Shown here: positions 53,232-63,335 of the stretch, piece by piece
How the letters are laid out: each line of letters begins with the position of its first letter
Position numbering within the stretch: the stretch's first letter is position 1
Origin: AP-15 sp963789025
Lineage (GTDB): Bacteria > Pseudomonadota > Alphaproteobacteria > ATCC43930 > CGMCC-115725
Assembly (NCBI GenBank): GCA_963789025.1
Contig: CAWBIT010000010.1
Location: 62,001-126,000 of the forward strand
Length of the DNA: 64,000 nt
Direction of reading: 5' to 3'
Made by a program: the position numbers and the translations under genes
The notes under the pieces: model-generated
Databases searched by the model: none
Seen by the model: only the letters and a program-made list of their open reading frames with translations
Told to the model about the DNA's origin: nothing

Positions 53232-54012
53232 TCAACGCGACAGGATGAGGACCAGCCGGTTGTAGTCGAGGGTCACAGTACCGAATTTCGACAGAAAGCT
53301 CTGGCCGAGAAGGGGTTCGCCCTGCGGTGGACTAACAGGATGCTGAAAAACTCGCGTGTCATTCCGGGACGGCCTGTCAGGGCCGGCCCGGAACCCATGA
53401 ACACAGGCCAAGCGATTGATTTCTCTGGTCCGTGTTCCTGGTTTCCGGGCTCGCGGGCGGAGCCCGCGCCCCGGAATGACAAAGTTCCTGCATTTTTCCG
53501 CAGCCTGCTAATGCTGGCAGTCACATTCCTTACGATGTGCTCACCGACTTGAACCTCGTGGAGGACCACCAGGTCACCCGGATCAGTGTGAGCGCGACAT
53601 CTGCGGGTATCACCAGATCGGCAGCGCCGGTATCTAGGAGAAACGGCAGAGTGATTGTGTCGTTTATCCGGACAGGTACGCGGTAGGTGTCGCCGCGTCT
53701 TTCGATTTTAACTTCCTGAGGTCCCCCCGACGCGGGAACTGACTGAGTTGACCGAAACGGCGACCCCCCACCGCTGCTGTGAGGAAGCCCACATTGTCGC
53801 AGCGCATCCTCGTCCTGCTCCTCGGATGCTGCAACTATTCCGTATCGTTCGCGCTCCTCGATGACGGACTGCAAGGCCCTGCATTCTAACGATGCTCCGT
53901 CACTCAACGCGGTTTGATATTGCCGCGGCGCCGCGCTTCCGCACCCGGCGAGCACCGCCGTAATCACCATGATAATCAACCCGCGACTGGGTGTCTGGGC
54001 GACGTGACCCAT
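53232..54012 (-). pseudogene. retropepsin-like (clan AA) aspartic protease lipoprotein, disrupted by a MITE
   Basis: The N-terminus has a lipobox (VITAVLAGC), a Cys-containing region and then the catalytic motif LPFLLDTGAADLVIPADVALTL. The frame breaks after this, with about 25 residues apparently deleted. In another frame VQVGEHIVRNVTASI follows, then the 172-bp element. Beyond it the C-terminal strand GEPLLGQSFLSKFGTVTLDYN resumes to a stop at 53232. The gene is non-functional. Confidence 0.7.
53336..53507. mobile_element. 172-bp IS5-type MITE
   Basis: Inverted ends CAGGATGCTGAAAAAC and (inverse complement of the right end) CAGGCTGCGGAAAAATG. The whole element is a long imperfect palindrome around CCGGGACGG...GCCCCGG. 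Flanked by the duplication CTAA (53332-53335, 53508-53511), a YTAR site. The ends match the IS5 element at 39927, so that transposase may move it. Confidence 0.8.
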
Positions 54013-54429
54013 CGCTGGCCTCCAACCTTACCGGAAGTAGATGGCGATCGTGCCTGAACCAATCGTCGGATGCAACCGGGAGAGACGCGGCCAAGCCACT
54101 CGGCAGCCCCACTCTGTGATCTGGGGGCTACACGGCTTATATAAACCTCATCTCATCCCTGCCCCAGCGGCGACCGTCGCGCAAGTAGGCCCCGGAGCAC
54201 GCCGCGGTACTCGCCGATCTCGACCCCTAACTCCACCGCCTGCCGCTCGGCATTTCAGCGGGCGTCCTCGGGGAAGGTGAAGAACATCGGCGTCTCCGGT
54301 TCCGCGCGGGCCTCCCTCAGAAATGTTCCCTATACGTTTGGAGGGAGGATTGCAGCGGGTGGCGCCAATTGCCTCAGCTTGGTGTTTGGGCCGATGGGTT
54401 CGCCGGATCGGGCACCTGGGAGGGAACTG
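54013..54429. other. interval with one gene relic
   Basis: Apart from the relic at 54160-54287 I see no coding frame. The right end carries the leader of the lipoprotein gene. Confidence 0.35.
54160..54287 (-). pseudogene. relic of a small conserved protein (DUF1488-like)
   Basis: The minus strand reads MFFTFPEDAR, a TGA where Trp is expected, then NAERQAVELGVEIGEYRGVL. The pattern resembles a small family of ~85-residue Proteobacterial proteins, possibly DUF1488. The rest is diverged. Assignment is from recall. Confidence 0.35.
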
Positions 54430-54606
54430 ATGCACTGGCAGAGATGGTTTGCGGCGCTCTTCGTGGTCTTGGCGCTCGCCGCGTGCGCCCAAGGGACCCC
54501 GAGCCAAGCCGGAGCCCCCGAGTGGCCCTCCTCGCCTGAGCACCAGGATCGAAACGTACCCGAGCACGGCGGAGGGGATGGCGGCGGCGGTGGCGGCGGT
54601 ATGTAG
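54430..54606 (+). CDS. small lipoprotein ending at an IS boundary
   Basis: 58 residues. Signal peptide with lipobox LALAAC (Cys 20), then a Pro/Glu/Gly-rich tail ending in eight Gly and a Met. Its stop codon TAG is the first three bases of the ISNCY-type element, so the native C-terminus may have been longer. GGGAGG precedes the ATG. Confidence 0.55.
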   Translation: MHWQRWFAALFVVLALAACAQGTPSQAGAPEWPSSPEHQDRNVPEHGGGDGGGGGGGM

Positions 54607-54795
54607 CTACTTTCCGGCGCAAAAATCCCGGATGTAAGCCTTTGAGATAACAGCGTTGCGCCGCGCAGGAAAGTGCGAGGGCGGACATTTTTGTGCGCGC
54701 GTCGCGGGTAAAGGGCGATTGGTAGCCGGATCGCGATAAGTTTTTTTGCAAAAAGCTGTTGACGCGAAGCGATGGGGTGCGTATCATTTATTTAA

Positions 54796-55143
54796 ATGAC
54801 ACAAGATCAGCTCATAGCGACGCGCCAGGCGCTCGTTAGCCTGCTACCGGTGACGGGGGAGATCCTGCGCGGCTCGTTGTTGGAGCGGAGGGTGCGCCGC
54901 AGCCGCGGCTGCACGATCTGCGCCGGCGGCGGTGGACACCCGCTGTCGGTTCTGACCGTCACCTATGCCGGCGGCCGCACCCGCCAATTCAGCTTGCGCC
55001 GCGAACAGGTCGAGGAGGTGCGCCGCTGGCTGGGCAACTACCACAAGCTCAAGGAGGCCCTCGAAGAGATCTGCGAACTCAACCATGCGCTGTTGCGTGC
55101 GGACGACGCCGTGCCGCGCCGCACAAGGACAAAGCGTGATTAA
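54796..55143 (+). CDS. DUF6788-like accessory protein of the IS
   Basis: 115 residues with a Cys/Gly motif (CTICAGGGGHP) and a helical C-terminal half with RREQVEEVRRWLGNYHKL. Genes of this kind regularly precede ISNCY-type transposases. Its end overlaps the transposase start by 7 bp, so expression is coupled. Role in transposition unknown. Confidence 0.75.
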   Translation: MTQDQLIATRQALVSLLPVTGEILRGSLLERRVRRSRGCTICAGGGGHPLSVLTVTYAGGRTRQFSLRREQVEEVRRWLGNYHKLKEALEEICELNHALLRADDAVPRRTRTKRD

Positions 55144-56551
55144 AACGCACCGTGCACAGCGCAGCTTCGGTGACGGGCTGATCGCCGAAGAAGTGAAGGA
55201 TCTGCACGAAGCGTGGATGAAGCACGCCGATCAGCTGCTCGGCGATCCGCAGATCGTGGCGGCGGTCTACGAGGCCCTGGCCCAGCGCCATCCGCAGAGC
55301 CGCAAACGTGGGCGGCCGGGCACCCCGGCCGAGGTGGTGCTGCGTTTGCTGGTGCTCAAGCACATGCGCAACTGGAGTTACGGCGTGCTCGAACGGGAGG
55401 TGCGCGCCAATCTGGTATACCGCGATTTCACCCGCGTGGGCGGCACCAAGATGCCCGACGCCAAGACCATGGGCAAATGGGGGGTGGCACTGGGGCCGGA
55501 GGTGATCAACCAGATCCACGAGCGCATCGTGCAGATCGCGCGCGACCATCGCGTGGCGGCAGGCCGGCGGATGCGCGTCGACACCACCGTGGTCGAAACC
55601 AACATTCATTATCCGACCGATAGTAGTTTATTGGGTGACGGGGTGCGGGTGCTGACTCGCACAATGAAGAAGATCACCAAGATCGCCGGCGCCGCCGGCG
55701 CCACGCTGCGCGACCGCAGCCGCAGCGTCAAATTGCGGGTACTGGAGATCGCGCGTGCGGCGCGCGCCAAAGGCCGTCAGAACAGTGACAGGCTGGCGCA
55801 GGCGTACCAAAGATTACTCGAGGCAACCGGCCGGGTGGTGGGTCAAGCCAAGCGCTTTGCCAGCGAGATCGATGACGGCGTCAAGCGCGCGGCGGAAGGC
55901 TCGCGGCAAGGCGTGCTGGAAGGGCTGCACCGCGAGCTGGAGAGCATGGTGCCGCTGGTGCAGCAGGTCATGCGCCAAACCAGAGCCCGCGTCTTCGCCG
56001 GCGATACCCACGCCGAAGGCAAGATCGTCAGCCTGTTCGAACCCACCACCGAGGTCATTCGCAAAGGCAAGGCCGGCAAGCCGACCGAATTCGGCAAAAT
56101 GGTCAAACTGCAGGAGGCGGAGAACCAGATCGTCATCGCCTACGAGGTCTACGATCAGCGGCCCAGCGATTCGGACATCCTGATGGCGGCGATCGAAACC
56201 CATCAGGCGAGGCTGGGGCGCACGCCGCGTCTGGTGGCCGCCGATGCCGGTTTCTACTCGGCCAAGAACGAAGCCGCCGCAAAGGCTAAGGGCGTCAAGC
56301 GCGTGTGCATCCCCAATCGCTCCACCAAAAGCCCGGAGCGCAAGCGCGAGCAGAAGAAGCGCTGGTTCCGCAACGGGCAGAAGTGGCGGACCGGCTCCGA
56401 GGGCCGCATCAGTGTGGTCAAACGACGGCACGGTCTGAACCGCAGCCGATACAGGGGTGACGTCGGCATCAAGCGCTGGGTCGGCCTCGGTGTGATCGCC
56501 GATAACCTCGTCAACGTCAGCCGCGCCATGGCCAAGCAGCCCGCCCCGTAA
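55137..56551 (+). CDS. ISNCY-type DDE transposase
   Basis: 471 residues from a GTG at 55137; a longer open frame upstream overlaps the accessory gene. N-terminal DUF772-like region (PAEVVLRLLVLKHMRNWSYG), first catalytic Asp in RMRVDTTVVETNIHYPTD, a coiled insertion, second Asp in VAADAGFYSAKNE, third acid in KWRTGSEGRISVVKR (Glu). Intact, so the element may be active. Confidence 0.93.
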
Positions 56552-56813
56552 GCTGGGACTTCTGCCCGCAAAAACCCGACACATTCGTCGGATGATCGCG
56601 CGCGCCCAAATTCTGGCGCCGCCTTTTCAAAAACGTGCTTTTTGCGCCGAAAAGTAGCTAGGGGGGAGGCACAGAACAGCGGCGGGCGGTGCGGGCTCCG
56701 ACAGTCGCCAAGTGTGTGCGGTCACCTTCTTCCAGATGGAAAAGGCTGCCGCAAACCATCTCGCCTGCGGCAGCCCCATTCTCAGACCGGACTAGGCTGG
56801 TCGAGGAACTCGA

Positions 56814-57020
56814 TCAGGCCCTCTCGTGGGCTTTCTCGAACTCGCCTACCTGACGTTCTGCTTCCTCGCGGGTAATTCCATAACGCTCTTGGATCTTTCC
56901 AACGAGCTGATCCCGCTTCCCTTCGACGATCTGCCAATCATCGTTGGTCAAACGGCCCCACTTCTCCTTGGCCTTCCCGACGAATTGCTTCCAGTTCCCC
57001 TTCATCTGGTCGGTGTTCAT
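56814..57020 (-). CDS. CsbD-like stress protein
   Basis: 68 residues: MNTDQMKGNWKQFVGKAKEK and LTNDDWQIVEGKRDQLVGKIQE are the CsbD hallmark. These small hydrophilic proteins are induced by general stress. The ATG at 57020 is the family start; the five upstream codons are unlikely to be used. Confidence 0.92.
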   Translation of the reverse strand: MNTDQMKGNWKQFVGKAKEKWGRLTNDDWQIVEGKRDQLVGKIQERYGITREEAERQVGEFEKAHERA

Positions 57021-57254
57021 TGCGGCTGGCTCCACTCAGTTAATCCTAGCTTGCCAACAGCGTCAGTCAGTTTTGGGTTCCTCTTCTCGGGGATCACAAC
57101 CGCCCCTTTCGATGGGCGAGTGAGTGCCTCGTCAAGTCCCCGAAGGTTCGCCCACGTCCACCCCAATCTCCGCTCGATTTTAGGGGTTGTTTCATGGGTA
57201 GGACGGCCTGACTTGGCAGAAAATGGCAGTTTCGCTTCACTTTATCCAAATAAA

Positions 57255-57347
57255 TGGCGGAGGGGGCGGGATTCGAACCCGCGAGACGGTTCATCACCGT
57301 CTACACACTTTCCAGGCGTGCGCCTTCAACCGCTCGGCCACCCCTCC
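57255..57347 (-). tRNA. tRNA-Ser(GGA)
   Basis: 93 nt including an encoded CCA. Acceptor GGAGGGG/CCCCTCC, anticodon loop CTGGAAA (GGA), long variable arm (TAGACGGTGATGAACCGTCT) typical of tRNA-Ser, and GGTTCGAATCC T arm. Confidence 0.97.
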
Positions 57348-57398
57348 AATGCCCTGCCCAGACTAGCGAAACGGGCAGGGGCCCGCAATGAAACGGCG

Positions 57399-58244
57399 TC
57401 AGAGCATACCAAGCGAGCTTTTGCCCTTGGGCGGCGGGAAAGCGCGGTCGAGTGAGGCCAGATCCTCCGTCGTCAACTGCACGTCGAGGGCGCCGCGATT
57501 TTCGCGGACATGCTCGGGCCGCGATGCTTTCGGGATCACGATCGTGCTCTTCTGGCGCAACAGCCAGGCGAGGGCGATCTGCGCGGGCGTCGCGCCGAGG
57601 CGGCGAGCGATCTCGCCGAGCGCCGGGTTGCCGAGCATGCCGCCCGTCCCGAGCGGCGTATAGGCCATGATCGCGACCTGGTGCTCGCGGCACCATGGCA
57701 CGAGGTCCCATTCCGGGCCGCGACGCGCGAGGTTGTAGAGCACCTGATCGGCCGCGACCGTGTCGCCGCCTCTCAGCGCCAGCCATTCCGCCATGTCGGC
57801 GGGGTCGAAATTGCTGACCCCGTGGTGCCGGATCTTGCCGTCACGCTCGAGCCGCAGAAAGCCCTCCAAGGTCTCGGCGAGCGGGATCGAGCCGCGCCAA
57901 TGCAGCAGGTAAAGATCGATCCGGTCGGTGCGCAGCCGCTCGAGGCTGCGCTCGCAAGCGGCGACGACGCCGGCGCGCGAGGCGTTGTGCGGATAGACTT
58001 TGCTGACAATGAAGAGGCTGTCGCGGAGGCCGCTGGCGGCGCGGGCGACAACCTCTTCGGCGCCGCCGCTGCCATACATCTCGGCCGTGTCGATCAGGGT
58101 CATGCCGAGATCGATGCCGAGCCTCAACGCCGCGGTTTCGTCGGCGGCATGGCGGCGGTTCTCGCCCATGTGCCAGGTTCCTTGCCCCAGCGCCGGCACG
58201 TGCTCGCCGCGGCGCAAGGTCACAAACTGCAAGCCTTCGGTCAT
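57399..58244 (-). CDS. aldo/keto reductase
   Basis: 281 residues from MTEGLQ at 58244; TIM barrel with the catalytic set Asp and Tyr (LIDTAEMYG), Lys (IVSKVYPHNA) and His (LYLLHWRGSIP), plus the NADPH-binding end IVIPKASRPEHVREN. The substrate is unknown; close in type to YvgN/2,5-diketogluconate reductase-like enzymes. Its 3' end is 52 bp from tRNA-Ser. Confidence 0.92.
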   Translation of the reverse strand: MTEGLQFVTLRRGEHVPALGQGTWHMGENRRHAADETAALRLGIDLGMTLIDTAEMYGSGGAEEVVARAASGLRDSLFIVSKVYPHNASRAGVVAACERSLERLRTDRIDLYLLHWRGSIPLAETLEGFLRLERDGKIRHHGVSNFDPADMAEWLALRGGDTVAADQVLYNLARRGPEWDLVPWCREHQVAIMAYTPLGTGGMLGNPALGEIARRLGATPAQIALAWLLRQKSTIVIPKASRPEHVRENRGALDVQLTTEDLASLDRAFPPPKGKSSLGML

Positions 58245-58386
58245 CCTCTTCTCCCACCACGCATTCAACTCGGCGACATGTTAGCCGATCCCGGATGTTC
58301 AAAGACCCTTTAGCGGTTCCACGCGCTTGCGCAGGCAAGTGACGCGTCGCAATGTGCGCCCAGTTTCCCGGTCTTGGCAAAATCGA

Positions 58387-58913
58387 GTGGTCTCGATCGT
58401 CCCAGTGCTGTCGTGGCTAGCCGCTCTCGCCGGCACTGCAATTGCAGTCGCGCGCGGCCCGCGCCCGGTGGCGCGTGCTTTCGTCCTCGATCGTTTGCTG
58501 CGACATGCTTTCATCTTCCCGGTCGGATTGATGGGGTTATGGGCAGCACTCGGCCACATTGTCTTTCCGGCAAGAGTGGCGCAGACAATCGGGTGGCAGA
58601 CGAGCCCCTTCCAATTCGAGGTCGGGGTCGCCAATCTCGGGATCGGCTGCGCGGGGTTGTATGCGGCGTTCCGCTCTTTCGAAGCGCGGCTCGCGACCAA
58701 CCTGGTGCTGGCCTGTTTCCTGATTGGGCCGGCATCGGCCACATTCGCGACATCATCAGCGCCGGCAATTTCGCACCGGGGAATGCGGGCCCGATCTTGT
58801 TCACCGACCTGCTGACCCCAACGGCGATTTTTCTGTTGTTATGGTTTAGTCGGCCGCGCGGCGAAGAAAGAGAAGCCGCGCCGCGCCGTACACCCGCTCG
58901 TCAAGGAGGCTGA
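58387..58913 (+). CDS. DUF6790 membrane protein with a frameshift
   Basis: Two frames make one ~170-residue protein. The first (GTG at 58387) has a membrane segment, then LDRLLRHAFIFPVGLMGLWA and QTIGWQTSPFQFEVGVANL, the family signature. After CFLIG it turns into nonsense. A one-base shift in GGGCC near 58727 continues with AGIGHIRDIISAGNFAPGN and LLTPTAIFLLLWF to 58913. The end overlaps rsmD on the other strand. Either a sequence error or a fresh mutation. Confidence 0.6.
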
Positions 58914-59412
58914 ATCCGACGGGTGGCCTCAGGTGCTCGCGCGCCGCGAGCTCTACGACGGCAAGTGCATCCGGGGTGAGCCAACCGGCCGCGTCGAGCG
59001 CCGTCAGCGCCGCGGCGGCGAGGCCGCTGCGGTAAGGCGGGTCGAGAAACGCCAGCGCGTACGCCGAAGGTGCGCGCGGCGGGCGGGTGGCGTCGCCAGG
59101 AACAATTCGAGAGTGGGCATCTTCGTCGAGCGCCGCGATGTTCTGGCGAAGAGCCGCGAGAGCCTCGCGGTCCTGTTCGATGAACGCGGCCTCGGCAGCG
59201 CCGCGCGACAACGCCTCGAGACCCAGCGCGCCAGTCCCTGCGAAGGCATCGAGCACTGCCGCCCCGGCGAACGGGATGCCTTCCGCCGCCAGTTGCCCGT
59301 GCGACAGAATGTTGAACAGCGCCTCGCGGGCGCGGTCGCTCGTCGGCCTTACCGTCTCGCCGGGCGGCGCGAGCAGCCGACGGCCCCGATGTTTACCGGC
59401 GACGATCCGCAC
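58846..59412 (-). CDS. rsmD: 16S rRNA (guanine-966-N2) methyltransferase
   Basis: 188 residues: MRIVAGKHRGRRLLAPPGE and TRPTSDRAREALFNIL open the RsmD fold; SAM motif VLDAFAGTGALGLEALSRGA and catalytic FLDPPY are intact. It methylates G966 of 16S rRNA. Start overlaps the rluB end by 20 bp, one operon. Confidence 0.95.
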   Translation of the reverse strand: MRIVAGKHRGRRLLAPPGETVRPTSDRAREALFNILSHGQLAAEGIPFAGAAVLDAFAGTGALGLEALSRGAAEAAFIEQDREALAALRQNIAALDEDAHSRIVPGDATRPPRAPSAYALAFLDPPYRSGLAAAALTALDAAGWLTPDALAVVELAAREHLRPPVGFSLLDERVYGAARLLFLRRAAD

Positions 59413-60187
59413 GCGTCGCCGCCGAGCGGGTATTGCCCAGCTGCTCGCCGAGCACCTTCTTCGGCACCTCGTCGACCGCGCCGCGCGCCAGATTGCCGAG
59501 CTGAAACGGCCCGTAGGAAAGGCGGATCAGGCGGGTCACTTGAAGACCGATATGCTCGAGCACTCGGCGGACCTCGCGGTTCTTCCCTTCCCGCAATGCC
59601 ATCGCAATCCAGGCATTGCTGCCCTGCTCGCGTTCCAGGGTTGCGCGGATCGGGCCATAGGATACGCCGTCGACCGTGACTCCTCTATCTAGCGCGGCGA
59701 GCCGCCCCGGCTCGACTTCGCCATGGACGCGCACCTTGTAGCGCCGTAGCCAGCCGGTTGACGGCAATTCGAGCCGCCGCGCCAGCGCGCCGTCATTGGT
59801 CAGCAGCAAGAGCCCTTCAGAACTTAGATCGAGCCGGCCGACCGAAATCAGACGCGGCAGGTCCTTCGGCAGCGCATCGAATACGGTGGACCGGCCCTTC
59901 TCGTCGCGATGCGAAGTGACGAGACCGGCCGGCTTGTGATAGCGCCACAGGCGCGGACGCTCGGGTATCGGCAGCGGCTTGCCGTCGACCCGAATGTCGT
60001 TCGCGGCAGTGACGGTCACCGCGGGTGTCTCCAGCACTCGACCGTCTACCGAGACCCGCCCGTCGGCGATCCAGCGCTCCGCGTCGCGACGCGAGCACAC
60101 TCCGGCGCGCGCCAGCATTTTGGCAATTCGCTCCGCGCGCTGGCCCGCGGCAGCATCGAGAGGATCGGCGCTCACTGCGCGGCTCAA
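59393..60187 (-). CDS. rluB: RluB/RsuA-type rRNA pseudouridine synthase
   Basis: 264 residues. An S4 RNA-binding domain (RIAKMLARAGVCSRRDAERWI) is followed by the synthase domain with catalytic GRLDLSSEGLLLLTNDG and GKNREVRRVLEHIGL. It modifies 23S rRNA U2605 in the RluB case; the start and spacing fit an rluB-rsmD operon. Distinction from RluE/RsuA is by length and context. Confidence 0.88.
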   Translation of the reverse strand: MSRAVSADPLDAAAGQRAERIAKMLARAGVCSRRDAERWIADGRVSVDGRVLETPAVTVTAANDIRVDGKPLPIPERPRLWRYHKPAGLVTSHRDEKGRSTVFDALPKDLPRLISVGRLDLSSEGLLLLTNDGALARRLELPSTGWLRRYKVRVHGEVEPGRLAALDRGVTVDGVSYGPIRATLEREQGSNAWIAMALREGKNREVRRVLEHIGLQVTRLIRLSYGPFQLGNLARGAVDEVPKKVLGEQLGNTRSAATRADRRR

Positions 60188-60454
60188 AATGGTTCAGCCG
60201 CTATCCCGGTAAAAGGGGGTGCGGAAGAATACCGATGAGCAAGATTCATTCTTCAAATGAGCATCGTTCATTAGTTGATTTCTTTCCCGACTTTGTCTGT
60301 TAAAGTCGAGAGAAAATATTGCTGGCCTCTCCTGCGAGGCGTAGGCTTCGTTCTGCGCCATTTAAACGGTGCCGGTGGACCACTGGCCCAGTGGGAACGG
60401 CCCGCCGCCACGGCCCCAGGCTCATCCGGAGCGGGGCAATGAGGAGAACGCATC

Positions 60455-62206
60455 ATGGCATATGACCTGCTCATCAACAACGGACGCGTCGTGGACGGCT
60501 CGGGTGAGCCTGCATTCCAGGCGGATGTGGCGGTGCATCGGGGGAAAATCGTCGGGGTCGGGAAATATAAAGGCGCTGCAGCCGAACGCGTCATCGACGC
60601 CGACGGGCGCGTCGTCGCCCCCGGCTTCATCGATCACCATACCCACTTCGATCCACAGGCAGTCTGGGACCCCTATTGTGGTTCGTGGGTGCACAACGGC
60701 CACACCACGGTCATCGTTGGCCAGTGCGGGCAGGTCATCGCCCCGGTTCGGCCGGGCGACGGCGAGTGGTACCTCGAATTCTTCTCCGACGCGGAACAGA
60801 TCCCGCTACCGGTCCTGAAGGCTGGGGTCGACGTGGCCTGGGAATCGGTCGGCGATTATCTGAATGCGCTCGGCAAGAAGCGCGGCATCAACGTCGGCAC
60901 CTTGGTCGGCCATTCCGGCATCCGCCGCTATGTGATGGGCGAGGCGGCCTCCGAGCGGCAGGCGACCCCCGAGGAGATGGCCGCGATGCAGCGGCTGATC
61001 CGCGAGGCGATGCATGACGGCGCGCTCGGCTTCTCGACCGCGCCGAAGGATCGTGGCGACCCGGCCGGGGTCGGCGATGACGCCGAGCGCTGGGCGCTCG
61101 CCAGCGTGCTCGGCGAGCTTGGCACCGGCGTGTTCCAGGTCGCCGGGGGCGCGCCGGGCGGCACCAAGCAAACCCGCCAGGTCGCCCGAGAGCTGGCGGC
61201 GCGTACCGGTCGTCCATCGATCTACAACCTGATGTCAGATCCGATCGGCAACCCCGACGAATGGGTCGAGCACTTGAAGTGGCTCGAGGACGGATTCAAG
61301 AGCGGCGCACGTTGCTACGGTTCGTGCCTGTCGACCGTCGCCGGCGGTATCTTCAACCTGGAGCGCGGCCTTAACGTCCCGCAGGACGAGGACATCACGC
61401 ACCCCGAGGGCTTCTTCCGCGGCATGCCCACCTGGGACAACGTCATGGCGCGGCCCTATGAGGAGCGGATGCGCGCCTTCCGCGATCCCGAGATCCGCAG
61501 GGCGCTGTCGGCCGAGGCGGTCGAGGGCAGCGTCGAGCAGCAGGGCGGCATGACCGACCGGCGCGGCCGCGCCCGCGGCCTGTTCAACCGGCGCTGGGAC
61601 CTCGTCGAGGTGTTCATGACGACGAAGGGCCAGAACCGCCACCTCGAAGGCAAGACGATCGAGCAAATCGCGAAAGAGCAGAACAAGGACATCATGGATG
61701 CGTTTCTCGATCTGTCGCTCGACGAGGACTTGCAGACCTGCTTCCAGGCGATCGACCGCAATCACGATCCGAAGACGCAGAAGCACATCCTCGGCTCGCA
61801 ATACACCGTCATCGGCACCAGCGACGGCGGCGGCCGGCCGCACACCGCCGACCGGCATGAGACCAGCACCCACCTGCTCGGACACTGGGTGCGCGAGCAG
61901 CAGGTGATGCCGCTCGAAGAGGCGGTCTACCGGCTGACCGGCAAGACGGCGTTGATGCACGACATTACCGATCGCGGCTTTATCGCGGCCGGCAAGGTCG
62001 CCGACATCACGATCTTCGACCCCGACACGATCACCGAGAAGCCGCGTGAGCCGGTCGCAAGCCTGCCGGGCGGCGGCGTGCAGGTTAAGCGCGAGGCGGT
62101 CGGCATCGACCACGTGATCGTCAACGGCGCCGTCCTGCTGGAAGGCGGCGAGCTCACCGATGCTCTGCCGGGTCAAATCATCCGAGGCCCGCTCTACCTA
62201 GCTTAG
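60455..62206 (+). CDS. N-acyl-D-amino-acid deacylase-like amidohydrolase
   Basis: 583 residues of the amidohydrolase superfamily. N-terminal beta sandwich (YDLLINNGRVVDGSGEP), metal-binding APGFIDHHTHFDPQ, a barrel Cys/His region (GQCGQV, VGHSGIRRYVMG), late Asp/His (SDGGGRPHTADRHE) and a final ADITIFDPDT. This order fits D-aminoacylases and related dihydroorotase-like enzymes. The exact substrate is unknown. GAGGAG lies upstream of the ATG. Confidence 0.85.
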   Translation: MAYDLLINNGRVVDGSGEPAFQADVAVHRGKIVGVGKYKGAAAERVIDADGRVVAPGFIDHHTHFDPQAVWDPYCGSWVHNGHTTVIVGQCGQVIAPVRPGDGEWYLEFFSDAEQIPLPVLKAGVDVAWESVGDYLNALGKKRGINVGTLVGHSGIRRYVMGEAASERQATPEEMAAMQRLIREAMHDGALGFSTAPKDRGDPAGVGDDAERWALASVLGELGTGVFQVAGGAPGGTKQTRQVARELAARTGRPSIYNLMSDPIGNPDEWVEHLKWLEDGFKSGARCYGSCLSTVAGGIFNLERGLNVPQDEDITHPEGFFRGMPTWDNVMARPYEERMRAFRDPEIRRALSAEAVEGSVEQQGGMTDRRGRARGLFNRRWDLVEVFMTTKGQNRHLEGKTIEQIAKEQNKDIMDAFLDLSLDEDLQTCFQAIDRNHDPKTQKHILGSQYTVIGTSDGGGRPHTADRHETSTHLLGHWVREQQVMPLEEAVYRLTGKTALMHDITDRGFIAAGKVADITIFDPDTITEKPREPVASLPGGGVQVKREAVGIDHVIVNGAVLLEGGELTDALPGQIIRGPLYLA

Positions 62207-62447
62207 GGCACCGGTGGCCGGGCTCGTTCCGGCCATCCGCGCGGCTCTCTAGACGCGGATGGTCGACCGAGTCCGGCCACTGGCATCGCGCAGCGGTCTT
62301 GCGAAGGGGCCGTCTGCAACGTAAGTAATACTGCGATACCTCACGCAGGGCCGCGGGCCGTCTATCCGAGCAGGCGCCCGTTCCGGTGTCGGCGCTTTCA
62401 GGCGCCGACCTTCTCCTGTGGCGGCTCAACCGGAACAAGGAACCAAT

Positions 62448-63287
62448 ATGGCAATACCAACCGCGTCCATGCGCCAGCTGCTCGAAGCCGGCGTTCACTT
62501 CGGTCATCATACCCGCCGGTGGAACCCCAAGATGGCGCCGTACATCTTCGGCGTCCGCAACGGGATCCACATCGTCGACCTCGACCAGACCGAACCGATG
62601 CTGCACCAGGGCTTGCAGGCGATCCGGGACGTCGTCGCGGGCGGCGGTCGCGTCCTCCTGGTCGGCACCAAGCGCCAGGCGCAGGAGCCGATCGCCGACG
62701 CCGCCAAGCGGTGCGGCCAATATTACGTCAACTACCGCTGGCTCGGCGGAATGCTGACAAACTTCAAGACGATTTCCCAATCGATCAAGCGGCTGCGCGA
62801 GTTCGAGGAACGGCTCTCCCAGGAGCAGACCGGATTGACCAAGCGCGAGCTTTTGCAGTTGACGCGTGCCCGCGACAAGCTCGAGCGGGCGCTGGGCGGC
62901 ATCAAGGAAATGGGTGGGCTGCCCGACATCCTGTTCGTGATCGATACCAACAAGGAGGCGATTGCAGTTGCCGAGGCCAACACGCTGCGAATCCCGGTCG
63001 TAGCGGTCCTCAATTCGAACTCCTCGCCCGACGGCATTGCCTATCCGATCCCTGGGAACGACGATGCGATGCGGGCAATTCATCTCTACTGCGATCTTGT
63101 CGCAGGGTCGGTTCTCGATGGGCTGCAGGCCGAGCTCGCGGCCTCCGGGGTCGATATCGGCGCGCGGCCGGATCTCGCCGAACAAGCTTTTGTCACGGAG
63201 GCTCTGGAGGATTTACCCGACCAAGCCCCAGTCGAGGGGCTCGAAGGCGGATCGCAAGACGAGTCCGCTGCGGCTGCAGCGAATTAG
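62448..63287 (+). CDS. rpsB: 30S ribosomal protein S2
   Basis: 279 residues: MAIPTASMRQLLEAGVHFGH is the universal S2 start; WNPKMAPYIFGVRNGIHIVDL, WLGGMLTNFKT and IPVVAVLNSNSSPDGIAYPIPGN (as separate blocks) are conserved. The acidic C-terminal extension is alphaproteobacterial-type. AAGGA precedes the ATG at 62448. The downstream gene is tsf, the normal pairing. Confidence 0.98.
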   Translation: MAIPTASMRQLLEAGVHFGHHTRRWNPKMAPYIFGVRNGIHIVDLDQTEPMLHQGLQAIRDVVAGGGRVLLVGTKRQAQEPIADAAKRCGQYYVNYRWLGGMLTNFKTISQSIKRLREFEERLSQEQTGLTKRELLQLTRARDKLERALGGIKEMGGLPDILFVIDTNKEAIAVAEANTLRIPVVAVLNSNSSPDGIAYPIPGNDDAMRAIHLYCDLVAGSVLDGLQAELAASGVDIGARPDLAEQAFVTEALEDLPDQAPVEGLEGGSQDESAAAAAN

Positions 63288-63335
63288 GACCTCCTTTTTC
63301 CCGAACAACGGGGTTTTACACGCGAGGTCGATGTT

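Larger units (their letters stand above)
54604..56660. mobile_element. ISNCY-type insertion sequence, about 2.06 kb
   Basis: Ends TAGCTACTTTCCGGCGCAAA and (inverse complement of the right end) TAGCTACTTTTCGGCGCAAA match at 21 of 22 bases. It carries a DUF6788-like gene and a transposase. Because the ends contain TAGCTA, the exact duplication (TA or TAG) is ambiguous. Confidence 0.85.
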
